DNA of 64,000 bases from an uncultured Pelagibacteraceae bacterium (GTDB taxonomy: Bacteria; Pseudomonadota; Alphaproteobacteria; Pelagibacterales; AG-422-B15). Within the stretch, counting starts at the first letter, position 1; every line of letters begins with the position of its first letter. This document shows, piece after piece, positions 9,983-20,095 of the stretch. The stretch covers positions 124,001 to 188,000 of the forward strand of contig CABZIW010000002.1 in assembly GCA_902526005.1 (NCBI GenBank), given 5' to 3'. The notes below the pieces were generated by a model. That model was not told the DNA's origin, ran no database searches, and saw nothing but the letters and a program-made list of their open reading frames with translations. A program made the position numbers and the translations under genes.

Positions 9983-10639
9983 CTAATCTTTTGTATCGTT
10001 TTCTTCTTGAGCTACTGTCTCAGTTTCAGGAGCTATATCGATACTTTCTGAAACCTCTTCTGCTTCAATGCTGTTCACTTCAGTTTCCTCAACCTCAGAT
10101 ACATTCATGGTTTCACTTGGTGATGTAGGCTCTTCTGTTGACACAGAACTTTCTACATCATTCATTATATCAATTTCAGAATTTTCTTGTTCAATTTTTT
10201 CAAGTTCGTCATCGCTTGGAACTATTTCATCAGAGGATGGTTGTGGTTGAATAACTTCTTCAATTGGCTTTGCTCTAGACTCTACTCTTGGTGAACGAGC
10301 AGTAAATTTTCTCGTAGCCGATTTTTCCATTTCTGACTTTGATAAACCACCTTGATACATTTGTCTGAAAGTATCATTATCAACTTCTTCTAGCTCTTCC
10401 TCTTCTTCATAATCAGGTATTTGTCTAAGCTTCGAAACAATACTTTCCTTTAATTCTTCAGCAGTTATTTTTGACTCTCCAATTTCTCGAAGAGCAATAA
10501 CAGGTTTTTTATCATTTTCAGGATCAACAGCTGGAGTAGCTCCTCTACCTAATTGAACAGCTCTTTCTTTAGCTAATATGACTAAGTCGTATTGGTTATT
10601 CACCAACTTTATACAATCTTCAACAGTAATTCGTGCCAT
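9983..10639 (-). CDS. rpoZ: DNA-directed RNA polymerase omega subunit with long acidic C-terminal extension
   Basis: N-terminus MARITVEDCIKLVNNQYDLVILAKERAVQLGRG is typical RpoZ; followed by about 130 residues rich in E/S/D/T. Confidence 0.9.
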   Translation of the reverse strand: MARITVEDCIKLVNNQYDLVILAKERAVQLGRGATPAVDPENDKKPVIALREIGESKITAEELKESIVSKLRQIPDYEEEEELEEVDNDTFRQMYQGGLSKSEMEKSATRKFTARSPRVESRAKPIEEVIQPQPSSDEIVPSDDELEKIEQENSEIDIMNDVESSVSTEEPTSPSETMNVSEVEETEVNSIEAEEVSESIDIAPETETVAQEENDTKD

Positions 10640-10716
10640 AAGAATATTTAGAATTGATGTTGCTTTTTATTGAAATATATAAATAAATCAAGCTGAAAGT
10701 TTAATTTATTAAGCAA

Positions 10717-10932
10717 ATGGCCCAATTTAAAGAAAACACTGAATATATCGGTAGTCCATGTGTAAAAATTTGTAAGTATAAAAAAGACTTCATGGATGGG
10801 AATGTTTGCATTGGTTGTTTTAGAGAACAGTTTGAAATAACTAATTGGGTAAAAATGAGTAACTCTGAAAAGCAGTTAGTAATAGAAGATACTAAAGAAA
10901 GAAAAAAAGAATTTTTAAAAAATCATGTTTGA
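10717..10932 (+). CDS. DUF1289 family protein (Cys-rich)
   Basis: SPCVKICKYKKDFMDGNVCIGCFR cysteine pattern. Confidence 0.8.
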   Translation: MAQFKENTEYIGSPCVKICKYKKDFMDGNVCIGCFREQFEITNWVKMSNSEKQLVIEDTKERKKEFLKNHV

Positions 10933-11350
10933 TATTAGTTGGACGTGTAAACATACTTGGCAGAAAGCAAGCTACAACACAATGTGGTGTTTGATTGGCT
11001 GCAGTATCGGTGACTTTGGAACAATTTATTATTTTCAGATCATTGATCACTCTTTATCTATATATTTGGTGATGTTGCTCGCAATAATAAATGGTTTGAT
11101 TACAAGCATTATATTAGAAACAATAATTCTAATGAAAACATTTGTTTTTGCTGATGCAATTAGTATTGCATTTAAAATGAGTTTCATCAGCATGGTCAGC
11201 ATGGAAATAGCTATGAATGCCACAGACTTAATATTTGCTGACGGAGTTCTTACTATTACAATAATTCCTTTTATGCTGCTTGCGGGTTTTATTACCCCGC
11301 TTCCATATAATTATTACAGACTCAAAAAATATAACGAGTCATGTCATTAA
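10925..11350 (+). CDS. DUF4396-like integral membrane protein
   Basis: 141 aa; TWQKASYNTMWCLIGCSIGDFG and SMVSMEIAMNATDL, as in DUF4396 proteins. Confidence 0.65.
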   Translation: MFDISWTCKHTWQKASYNTMWCLIGCSIGDFGTIYYFQIIDHSLSIYLVMLLAIINGLITSIILETIILMKTFVFADAISIAFKMSFISMVSMEIAMNATDLIFADGVLTITIIPFMLLAGFITPLPYNYYRLKKYNESCH

Positions 11351-11354
11351 AATA

Positions 11355-12218
11355 ATGATTAAAGAAAATGTCAAAATTGACACTGGTAATATCGTAACGT
11401 ACAGAAGATCAAAAAAAACAAATGATATACTGTATTTTTCTCATGCTAACGGTTTCTGTGGGCAGGCGTATACAGATCTCTTAAATAAAATTGATAATTC
11501 ATACGAAGTTATTACGTATGATATGCGTGGTCATGGCGAAACCGATTTAATTGCAGACTCTAGTAAACTAAAATCATGGTATACATTCAGAGATGATTTA
11601 GAGCAATTAGTTGAAAAACATAGTGAGCCAGTAACTTTGTCGGGGCATTCAATGGGAGGTACTGCAAGTTTGCTTCTAGCCCTCTCAAAACCTAAATTAG
11701 TAAAGAAACTTATCCTCATAGATCCGGTCATATTGCCATTAAGTTATATCATTTCATACAAACTTTTACAGATTGTTAACCTTGCTCATTTAGCAAGTCC
11801 TCTTTCAAAGAATGCTTTGATTAGACGAAATTTGTGGAATAGCGAAGATGAAGCTCATAAATATTTTTCTAGTAAGCCTCTTTTTAAAAATATCAGTGAA
11901 AAGATAATTAAAGACTATGTCCAATATGGACTAAAAAAAATTGACCAAAATAAATATGTTTTAAAATGCGATCCACGCTGGGAGTCAGCTTGCTTTAAGC
12001 TTACCTCGCACGAGGTTTGGTTTGATTTAAAGAAAATTAATATTCCAATTAAGATTATACTCACACCTAACAGTGTTGTCTGTAATGTGACAAGTCAAAA
12101 TAGAATTAAAAAATTAAATCCTCAAACTGAGATTTGTTTTATTGATGAAACATCGCATATGCTTCCACTCGAAAAAACTGAGGATGTTGCAAGTGAAATT
12201 AATAATTTTCTCGCCTAA
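11355..12218 (+). CDS. alpha/beta hydrolase
   Basis: GHSMGGTASLL nucleophile elbow, SHANGFCGQAY oxyanion region. ATG at 11355 preferred over the track's upstream TTG (11280), which overlaps the previous gene. Confidence 0.88.
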   Translation: MIKENVKIDTGNIVTYRRSKKTNDILYFSHANGFCGQAYTDLLNKIDNSYEVITYDMRGHGETDLIADSSKLKSWYTFRDDLEQLVEKHSEPVTLSGHSMGGTASLLLALSKPKLVKKLILIDPVILPLSYIISYKLLQIVNLAHLASPLSKNALIRRNLWNSEDEAHKYFSSKPLFKNISEKIIKDYVQYGLKKIDQNKYVLKCDPRWESACFKLTSHEVWFDLKKINIPIKIILTPNSVVCNVTSQNRIKKLNPQTEICFIDETSHMLPLEKTEDVASEINNFLA

Positions 12219-12260
12219 CTAAATCTGTTCTTAACAAAACAAATAAGGTATGTTTAGCAA

Positions 12261-13343
12261 ATGGAAAATTTTGTAAATTTAGTGCTATCTGTATGGAACC
12301 AAGGGGTTTTTGGTATCGATCTAAACAATATTTTAGTTGCAATAGTAATACTCTTAATTTTTATAATTTTAAGATCAGTTTTTTCAAAAATTGTGATTGG
12401 TAGATTAAAAGTTCTTGTAAAAAAATCTAAGACTAAGATAGATGATGCGATGCTTGAGGCTTTTGATGGCCCTCTCAGATTTTTTCCTGTAGTGATCGGT
12501 GTTTACATTAGCACTCAGTATTTAAATTTAAATACAACTCTTGAACTGTTTGCTGCAAATTTAAATCGTTCACTCATAACAATTCAAATATTTTGGTTTT
12601 TATACAAAATTATTGATCCGATTTCATCATTTGTTCACAAATTGGGAGAATTGCTAACAAATGATCTTATAGATTGGGGAGTAAGAATTTTAAAATTCTT
12701 CATATTTGTTATTGGGGCAGCTGCGGTTTTAGAAATATGGGGAATCAAGGTTGGACCAATTCTTGCTGGACTGGGACTTCTCAGTGTGGCTGTGGCTTTG
12801 GGTGCCCAAGATTTATTTAAAAATCTGATATCAGGAATTTTAATTTTATTAGAGAAACGATTTCAAAATGGAGATTGGATTAAAGTTGAAAACATTGTTG
12901 AAGGGGTAGTAGAAAAAATAGGTTTTCGATCAACATTAGTTAGAAGATTTGATTCTTCACCTGTTATGGTTCCAAATTTTAATTTTGCAGAAAATGCTGT
13001 CACAAATTTTAGCAATATGAAAAGTAGGCGTATATATTGGAATATTGGCTTAGAATATAGGACTACACGTGACCAGTTAAGAAAAATTAGAGACGAGATA
13101 GATGACTACATCACAAGCGATGGTAATTTTGTTAAATCTTCCGAACAGCCATTGTTTGTAAGAATTGAAAAATTTTCAGATAGCTCAATTGATTTGTTAA
13201 TTTACTGTTTTGCAACAACTACAAATTGGGGTGAGTGGTTAGAGATCAAAGAAAAATTAGCTTTAGAAATAAAAGAAATTGTCGAGAAAAATGGCGCTGG
13301 CTTTGCTTTTCCTTCTCAATCAATTTATATCGAAAAAAATTAA
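12261..13343 (+). CDS. mechanosensitive ion channel family protein (MscS type)
   Basis: 360 aa; GLGLLSVAVALGAQDLFKNLISGILILLEKRFQNGDWI MscS signature. Confidence 0.93.
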   Translation: MENFVNLVLSVWNQGVFGIDLNNILVAIVILLIFIILRSVFSKIVIGRLKVLVKKSKTKIDDAMLEAFDGPLRFFPVVIGVYISTQYLNLNTTLELFAANLNRSLITIQIFWFLYKIIDPISSFVHKLGELLTNDLIDWGVRILKFFIFVIGAAAVLEIWGIKVGPILAGLGLLSVAVALGAQDLFKNLISGILILLEKRFQNGDWIKVENIVEGVVEKIGFRSTLVRRFDSSPVMVPNFNFAENAVTNFSNMKSRRIYWNIGLEYRTTRDQLRKIRDEIDDYITSDGNFVKSSEQPLFVRIEKFSDSSIDLLIYCFATTTNWGEWLEIKEKLALEIKEIVEKNGAGFAFPSQSIYIEKN

Positions 13344-14674
13344 AAAGACTCGCCCTCAAAGAGTTTCTGGATATTCAATTCATTATTTTGAAAATACAGT
13401 TTTTTAGCTTTTTCTGATGCAGTTTCTTTTTTGTCGATCACTTCAAACAAATAATCTAAGTGTACGGTTTCATCATCTCCGTATAAATTTTTCTTACTCC
13501 GTTTTTTGAGTCCCTCAAATGAGATGTTTATAAGTTTCTCTGCTAATTGCCAGCCTGTTTTATTTTTGTAAAAAGAATTAAGCCCGTTTGATAGGACATC
13601 ACTTCTAAATTTAATTAAATCATCATATTCAAATTCACTAATCAATTTGATAGTTTCTTCTAATGCTTCTTCTTGATATAAAATGCCTGACCAAAAAGCT
13701 GGTAAAGCGCAGAGTGTGTCGTAACTTCCTGCATCAGCACCTCTCATTTCAATAAAAGTTTTTAACCTCACCTCAGTAAAGATGGTCGAGATATGATTAA
13801 TCCAATCTTCAATTAAAATATCATCAGGCGCAAATTGGTTATTTTTTCCATCTAACAGGTCTTGGAATGTATATTTAGTACAATTATGATAATTATTATC
13901 TCTGATAATTGCGTATACGGGAACTTGTAAGGCATAATCAATGTATTCCTCAAAGCTCAAAGTTTTTTCAGTCAAAAACTTCGGAATACCAGTTCTCTCT
14001 GTATCAGTTTTTGTCCAAACATAACCTCTATAAGTTTCATAGCCTGAAAGCTTTGAATTTTTGAATGGGGAGTTTGAAAATAAACCTGTCACTATTGGCT
14101 GAATGAATGCTGATACATTAATTTTTCTTTGCATATCACTTTCTGAAATATAGTCGAAATTTGCTTGAACTGTTGCTGACTGATACATCATTTCTAGACC
14201 TAAACCAGAAAGCGATTTCATATAAGGAGTCATAATCTCTGAATATCTTTTCTTTGGAACCATTGGTACATCTTTTAGCTCACCAATTGGAAAGAAGCCG
14301 AGTCCTAAAAAGCCAATATTATACTTTTCTTCTAATTTTTTTGTAAATTCGAGGTGATTATTTATTTCCTTACAAGTTTCGTGGATCGTTTTAAGAGGCG
14401 CTCCAGATAATTCAAATTGACCGCCAGGTTCAAGTGTTATACTTGCCCTATCTTTATTGAGCGCAATAATATTTTCATTCTCTTTTATTGGTGTCCAGCC
14501 ATCCTTTATAAAGTCGTCAAAAATTGAGTTAATACTTACATCGCCGCTATAGGGAACTAAACTAAGATCACTTTTGTGATAAATAAACTTCTCATGTTCG
14601 GTACCTATTTTAATTTCAGATGTATTCTTAATACCGTTTTCAAAATATTTTATTAGATCACTTTTTTTAAGCAT
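13340..14674 (-). CDS. gshA: glutamate--cysteine ligase
   Basis: 444 aa; KIGTEHEKFIY, ITLEPGGQFELSGAPL, FIEMRGADAGSYDTLCALPAFWSG. Confidence 0.92.
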   Translation of the reverse strand: MLKKSDLIKYFENGIKNTSEIKIGTEHEKFIYHKSDLSLVPYSGDVSINSIFDDFIKDGWTPIKENENIIALNKDRASITLEPGGQFELSGAPLKTIHETCKEINNHLEFTKKLEEKYNIGFLGLGFFPIGELKDVPMVPKKRYSEIMTPYMKSLSGLGLEMMYQSATVQANFDYISESDMQRKINVSAFIQPIVTGLFSNSPFKNSKLSGYETYRGYVWTKTDTERTGIPKFLTEKTLSFEEYIDYALQVPVYAIIRDNNYHNCTKYTFQDLLDGKNNQFAPDDILIEDWINHISTIFTEVRLKTFIEMRGADAGSYDTLCALPAFWSGILYQEEALEETIKLISEFEYDDLIKFRSDVLSNGLNSFYKNKTGWQLAEKLINISFEGLKKRSKKNLYGDDETVHLDYLFEVIDKKETASEKAKKLYFQNNELNIQKLFEGESF

Positions 14675-15386
14675 TATAAATTTTGTCCATAATAATTGAA
14701 GTCGCAGTAATTGCAGCAGTTTCTGATTTTAAAATATTTGGCCCAAGTGTAATGCCTATAGATTTTTTCTTTGATTTTAAACGTTCATACTCTTTACCTG
14801 AAAAATCTCCTTCAGGTCCTATGATTATACCAATTGCTTCATTTTTGGTCAGTTTTCTATTCTTTATTTTTTCTCCATTATTATCTAACGAGCAATATAA
14901 ATAACTTGCTAAAGAGTTATCATTAATCATTGTGGTAAATGATATGGGTTTATTAATTTCTGGTATCTTATTTCGATTAGACTGCTCACACGCTTCAACA
15001 GCAATAAGTCTCAGTCTCTCAAAATTCACATTCTTCATATTAGTTCTTTCCATAATTACTGGTTGAAAAATTGAAATTCCAATTTCTGAACACTTTTGTA
15101 TCATGATTTCTAGAGGTGTACGTTTTATAGGGGAAAAAAATAGAGTTATATTATGATCTTCACTTTCGATTTTTTTTTGATCAATTATTTCTAATTTACA
15201 TGTATTTTTTGTAATATTAATAACTTTTGTTAAACAAAGAAACTCATGATTGAAAACTGTAACATAGTCACTTTTTTTTGTTCTCAAAACACTCTTTAAA
15301 TAGTGTATCTGGTTAGCATCAAGAATAATTTGATCGTTTGAATTTATTTTTTTATCTACAAAAATTCTGTTTTTAATTTTTTTCAT
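14667..15386 (-). CDS. rsmE: 16S rRNA (uracil(1498)-N(3))-methyltransferase
   Basis: IGIIIGPEGDFSGKEYE and GITLGPNILKSETAAITA SPOUT motifs; ATG at 15386 (MKKIKNRIFVDKK) preferred over the longer ORF start. Confidence 0.92.
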   Translation of the reverse strand: MKKIKNRIFVDKKINSNDQIILDANQIHYLKSVLRTKKSDYVTVFNHEFLCLTKVINITKNTCKLEIIDQKKIESEDHNITLFFSPIKRTPLEIMIQKCSEIGISIFQPVIMERTNMKNVNFERLRLIAVEACEQSNRNKIPEINKPISFTTMINDNSLASYLYCSLDNNGEKIKNRKLTKNEAIGIIIGPEGDFSGKEYERLKSKKKSIGITLGPNILKSETAAITATSIIMDKIYNA

Positions 15387-15427
15387 ATATATATTGGTTA
15401 TAACATTATTTATTTTATAAAGATAAG

Positions 15428-16279
15428 TTGAAAAAATATTCACAATTATTGCGTCTAGAGCAGCCCGTTGGTTTTTTTCTGCTAATGTTGCCGTGTTTTT
15501 GGGGTGTGCTCGCTGCCTCAAATTCCTACCAACACTTATGGAGCAATAGTTACTTATTTCTTATTTTTGCAATCGGATCAATTGTCATGAGATCGGCTGG
15601 ATGTATCATAAATGATTTTTTTGATAAAAATCTAGACAAACATGTATCAAGAACATCTCAAAGACCACTTGCTAGTGGTGCAATTTCTTCTTTTGAAGCC
15701 TTCATAATTTTTTCAATACTTAATTTGATTGGTCTGGCTATATTACTATCTCTCAATTTGCTCGCCATTATTATTGGTTTAATTTCTTTTGTGTTATTTA
15801 TTTTTTATCCTTTAATGAAAAGAATAACTTATTGGCCTCAACTTTTTTTAGGTATAACTTTTAATATTGGCTGTTTGATAGGATATGCTGCAATTGAAAA
15901 TCAATTAAGTTTTCAAATTATAATTTTATATCTCTCTGGTATTTTTTGGACTTTAGGCTATGACACAATATATGCTCACCAGGATCGTGAGGATGACTTA
16001 AATATTGGAATAAAATCGACTGCAATTTTATTTGGAAATAATACGAAACAATGGATCATTATTTTCTATGGCTTGATGGTATTATGCTTGATATTATTTG
16101 GTTTATTGCATGATCAAAATATTTACTATTTTATTCTATTGATATTCGTTAGTGCCCATTTGTTTTCCCAGATAAAGAGACTAGATATAGAAAATAAAGA
16201 CAAATGTTTAAGTATTTTTAAAAGTAACCAATACTTAGGTTTGATGGTTGCCCTGACTTTATTTATAGGTATTTTATAA
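15428..16279 (+). CDS. ubiA: 4-hydroxybenzoate octaprenyltransferase
   Basis: RSAGCIINDFFDKNLDKHVSRTSQRPLASG and GYDTIYAHQDREDD; probable TTG start. Confidence 0.93.
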   Translation: MKKYSQLLRLEQPVGFFLLMLPCFWGVLAASNSYQHLWSNSYLFLIFAIGSIVMRSAGCIINDFFDKNLDKHVSRTSQRPLASGAISSFEAFIIFSILNLIGLAILLSLNLLAIIIGLISFVLFIFYPLMKRITYWPQLFLGITFNIGCLIGYAAIENQLSFQIIILYLSGIFWTLGYDTIYAHQDREDDLNIGIKSTAILFGNNTKQWIIIFYGLMVLCLILFGLLHDQNIYYFILLIFVSAHLFSQIKRLDIENKDKCLSIFKSNQYLGLMVALTLFIGIL

Positions 16280-16281
16280 TA

Positions 16282-17613
16282 ATGAACTTTGAAGAAACTG
16301 CTCAAAATATAATAGATTTAACTCTCAAAGCAGGCGCATCAGATTGTGACGTTGTTCTTGCTAAATCCTATGGTAAGTCAATAAGTTGTAGATTTCAAAA
16401 AATAGAAGACTTAGATGAGTCTAATGAAAAAACAATAGGCATTAGAGCATTAGTTGATCAACGCCAAGCATTTGTTTCATCGTCAGATATTGAATCTGAC
16501 AATATTGATAAACTTGTTTCAAAATGTGTTGAAATGGCAAAATTGGCTCCAATTGATGACACTGCTGTACTTGGAGACAGCTCGATGTTTGAACACGATG
16601 CAATTGATTTAGATTTATTTGAGAAAGACGAAGTAGATACTGAAAAACTTATTGATGCTGTAAAAGAATGTGAAGATGCAGCTTTGTCGGTAAAAGGTAT
16701 TACAAATTCAGAGGGAGCTGGGGCTTCTACTTCCAAGGGAGAGTTTTATCTTGCTACAAGTAATGGCTTTCAAGGTGGATATCAATCATCAAGCAGTTCG
16801 GTATCTTGTTCGGTTCTCGCTGGACAGGGTCAGGACATGGAAAGAGATTACGAATATGCTGTGAAAAGACACTCAACTGATTTACCAAGTGCAAAGGGAA
16901 TTGGATTATCTGCTGCAAAAAAAACCCTAAAAAGGCTTAATCCCAAAAAAATCAGTTCAACAAAATTGCCTGTTGTTTTTGATAAACGAATAAGTAATGA
17001 CTTATTGGGCTATCTAGCAAGTTCAATATCGGGCACTTCAATAGCTAGAGGTACAAGTTTTCTTAAAGATAGTTTAGGAAAACAAATATTTAATAAAGAC
17101 GTAACAATTATAGATGATCCAGCGATTAATAGAGGACTTGGATCAAAACCATTTGATGGTGAGGGTATTAAAGTTAAGAAAAGAGAGTTAGTTACAAACG
17201 GCAAACTCAATACTTGGATCTTAAATACATCAACTGCAAAAAAATTAGGATTAAAAACTACAGGAAACGCATCAAGATCAGTTAGTTCTCCACCAGGTGT
17301 ATCTACCTCTAATTTATACATGACAAACGGATTAAAAAGTTACGATGATATTTTATCCTCTATAAGTTATGGTTTTTATGCGACTGAATTAATTGGTATG
17401 GGAGTTAATTTAGTCACTGGCGATTACAGCATGGGGGCGAGCGGCATGCTTATTGAAAAAGGTGAAATTACGCATGCAGTAAGCGAAGTAACGATTGCTT
17501 CAAATCTAAAAGAAATATTTATGAATTTATCAGCAGCAAATGATTTAGAATTCAAATACCGTACCAATGCCCCAACAGTGCTCATCGAGAGCATGACTTT
17601 AGCTGGAAAATAA
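16282..17613 (+). CDS. TldD/PmbA family metalloprotease
   Basis: 443 aa; NLVTGDYSMGASGMLIEKGEI, typical PmbA/TldE C-terminus. Confidence 0.9.
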   Translation: MNFEETAQNIIDLTLKAGASDCDVVLAKSYGKSISCRFQKIEDLDESNEKTIGIRALVDQRQAFVSSSDIESDNIDKLVSKCVEMAKLAPIDDTAVLGDSSMFEHDAIDLDLFEKDEVDTEKLIDAVKECEDAALSVKGITNSEGAGASTSKGEFYLATSNGFQGGYQSSSSSVSCSVLAGQGQDMERDYEYAVKRHSTDLPSAKGIGLSAAKKTLKRLNPKKISSTKLPVVFDKRISNDLLGYLASSISGTSIARGTSFLKDSLGKQIFNKDVTIIDDPAINRGLGSKPFDGEGIKVKKRELVTNGKLNTWILNTSTAKKLGLKTTGNASRSVSSPPGVSTSNLYMTNGLKSYDDILSSISYGFYATELIGMGVNLVTGDYSMGASGMLIEKGEITHAVSEVTIASNLKEIFMNLSAANDLEFKYRTNAPTVLIESMTLAGK

Positions 17614-17678
17614 GAGTTTTAGCCATTTATCAATATTTAGATTTAAATTTTTGATAATAGTATTATGAATACCTCTTC

Positions 17679-19409
17679 ATGACAGGATCGCAAATACTAA
17701 TCAGGCTGTTTAAGGATAGTATTAAACCCTATACAGTTAGACTGTTTAGTTCTCTATTTTTTATGGTCATCATCGCACTTGCAACTGGAGCGACTGCTTG
17801 GCTTTTGGACCCTGCAATTGATAAAATTTTTCTGGATAAAGATGAGTCAATGCTCTTATTAATTCCGATTGCAATAATACTAACACTATTTATTAAGAGT
17901 GTAGCAACTTACATACAAATAATATTATTGAATGGAGTTGCTCAGAATATTATTGCTGATACACAAATAAAACTTTTTAAGAAAATTATAAATGCAGATC
18001 TTGCCTGGTTGCATAAAATTCATTCAGCTAAAATAATATCGAATTTCTTATACGATGTTACATTGTTACAAGATTCTGTAAGTAGTAGTTTGGCAAATGG
18101 AGTAAAAGATATACTCACATTGATTTGTCTGGTTGGTGTAATGTACTATCAAGATTGGCAGCTAGCAACAATCTCAATAATTGCTTTTCCGTTGGTTGGG
18201 ATACTCACTAGACGTTTAGGAAAAAGAATAAAAAAAGCTTCAACAGAAACACAAGAGGAAACTGGTGTCCTTGCTTCTATATTATCTGAAAATCTAGATG
18301 GAACAAGAATTGTAAAAGCCTATCAACAGGAAAAGCAGGAAATAGAAAAGCTTAGTAAATCCGTATTTCGAAGAATGCAAAAAATTTTGAAAGGCATCAA
18401 TGCAAGAGGTGCTGCATCTCCATTTGCAGAATTTCTGGCAGGTTTCGGTATCGCTGGCGCACTCTACTATGCAGGTTTAAGAGGACTGCAAGGTGAATTG
18501 GCTCTAAACGAATTTGTATCATTTTTGGGAGCAATGATGCTCGCTTTTCAACCTCTAAGACGCTTAGCTCAAATAAATGCAACTTTACAAGAGGGATTTG
18601 CAGCAGCAATTAGAGTGTTTGGATTACTTGACCAAAAAAGCTACATTAATGAGAAGCCTAACTCATCTAATCTATCTCTAAGTAAATCAGATATATCTTT
18701 TGAAAATGTAACTTTATCTTATGAAGGGCAAAAAAACTCAGCTTTGAGAGAAATTAGCTTAAAAGTCCCGCACGGTAAAACAACCGCTTTAGTTGGCCCA
18801 AGCGGATCAGGCAAATCATCAATTTTAAATCTTATACCAAGATTTTATGACCCTGATACAGGAAGTGTTAAAATTGATAACCAAGACATAAAAGAATTAT
18901 CAATTGCATCGGTAAGATCTTCTATTGCATTAGTAAGTCAAGAGCCGATTTTATTTGATATGTCTATTCACGATAATATTTTATATGGAAAACCAGACTC
19001 TTCTGATGATGAAGTCATCAAAGCTGCAAGAGCAGCTGCGGCGGATGATTTTATTAATGAGCTACCAGATAAATATAAAACTATAGTAGGTGAAAAAGGT
19101 TATAGTTTATCAGGAGGGCAAAAACAGAGGATTTCAATTGCAAGAGCCTTTCTTAAAGATGCACCAATACTTTTACTTGATGAGGCTACTTCAAGTCTTG
19201 ATACAGAGTCTGAACATCTTGTACAAAAAGCGATAAGTATTCTTATGAAGGATAGAACTACTCTCGTAATCGCTCATAGACTTAGTACGATTATAAATTC
19301 AGATCAAATAATTGTTTTGGACTCAGGTAAGGTTTTAGAAACTGGTACTCATGAGGAATTATTAAATAAAGATGGCGTTTATAAAAAATTATATGAGCGT
19401 GAGTTTTAA
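17679..19409 (+). CDS. msbA: ABC transporter ATP-binding/permease, MsbA-like lipid flippase
   Basis: 576 aa; fused TM plus NBD (GPSGSGKSS, LSGGQKQRISIARA, LLLDEATSSLD); adjacent to lipid A genes. Confidence 0.85.
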   Translation: MTGSQILIRLFKDSIKPYTVRLFSSLFFMVIIALATGATAWLLDPAIDKIFLDKDESMLLLIPIAIILTLFIKSVATYIQIILLNGVAQNIIADTQIKLFKKIINADLAWLHKIHSAKIISNFLYDVTLLQDSVSSSLANGVKDILTLICLVGVMYYQDWQLATISIIAFPLVGILTRRLGKRIKKASTETQEETGVLASILSENLDGTRIVKAYQQEKQEIEKLSKSVFRRMQKILKGINARGAASPFAEFLAGFGIAGALYYAGLRGLQGELALNEFVSFLGAMMLAFQPLRRLAQINATLQEGFAAAIRVFGLLDQKSYINEKPNSSNLSLSKSDISFENVTLSYEGQKNSALREISLKVPHGKTTALVGPSGSGKSSILNLIPRFYDPDTGSVKIDNQDIKELSIASVRSSIALVSQEPILFDMSIHDNILYGKPDSSDDEVIKAARAAAADDFINELPDKYKTIVGEKGYSLSGGQKQRISIARAFLKDAPILLLDEATSSLDTESEHLVQKAISILMKDRTTLVIAHRLSTIINSDQIIVLDSGKVLETGTHEELLNKDGVYKKLYEREF

Positions 19410-19415
19410 AAGCTG

Positions 19416-20093
19416 ATGGTAAAATACATTGCTGGATTTAAATTAACCCAATTATTAATATCCTTACTTGGATCACTTTATGTGTTATTTGTTTATAAGA
19501 CATCTACAATTAATTTAAAGAATAGAAAAAATATTGATAGGTTATTTAAAAAAAATGAATCATTCATTTATGCATTTTGGCATGATCAACTATTAATTTG
19601 CCCTCTTACATGGCAAAGTAAATTTGAAATAAAAGTATTAATCTCTAAACACAGAGATGGCGATATAATCGCTAGATTAATATCGAAACTTGGATTTAAG
19701 GCTATTAGAGGGTCTACCCATAAATCTGGCAAAACTAAGAATAAAGGTGGGCTGACATCAGCGCGCCAAATGATAAAATCTCTTAAAAACGGTATTTCAA
19801 TTGGAATCTCGCCTGACGGTCCTAAAGGACCGCGACACAAGGTCAGCGACGGCATCCTGAGTATCTCCCGTCTAAGTAATTCATCGATACTTCCAGTAGG
19901 AATAGGTTTTAAAAAAAAATGGGTACTGAATACTTGGGATAAATTTATTATACCAAAACCATTTAATCAAATCACGATAGTCTGGGGTGAAGCAATTCCA
20001 GCCATAAAAAATGAAAAAAGTATTAATCAGACTAAGAATAAACTAGAAAGTAAAATGGAAGATTTAACTAAAAAAGCAAATAAAAATAATTAA
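19416..20093 (+). CDS. lysophospholipid acyltransferase family protein (DUF374)
   Basis: FWHDQLLICPL, ISKHRDGDIIARLISKLGFKAIRGST, GISPDGPKGPRH. Confidence 0.87.
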   Translation: MVKYIAGFKLTQLLISLLGSLYVLFVYKTSTINLKNRKNIDRLFKKNESFIYAFWHDQLLICPLTWQSKFEIKVLISKHRDGDIIARLISKLGFKAIRGSTHKSGKTKNKGGLTSARQMIKSLKNGISIGISPDGPKGPRHKVSDGILSISRLSNSSILPVGIGFKKKWVLNTWDKFIIPKPFNQITIVWGEAIPAIKNEKSINQTKNKLESKMEDLTKKANKNN

Positions 20094-20095
20094 TA

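Noticed and set aside
11280-11354. N-terminal extension of the alpha/beta hydrolase ORF
   Set aside because: Overlaps the upstream DUF4396-like gene; ATG at 11355 after that gene's stop is more plausible.
15387-15521. N-terminal extension of the RsmE ORF (MRQRAHPKNT...)
   Set aside because: Antisense to the ubiA start; conserved RsmE sequence begins at MKKIKNRIFVDKK.
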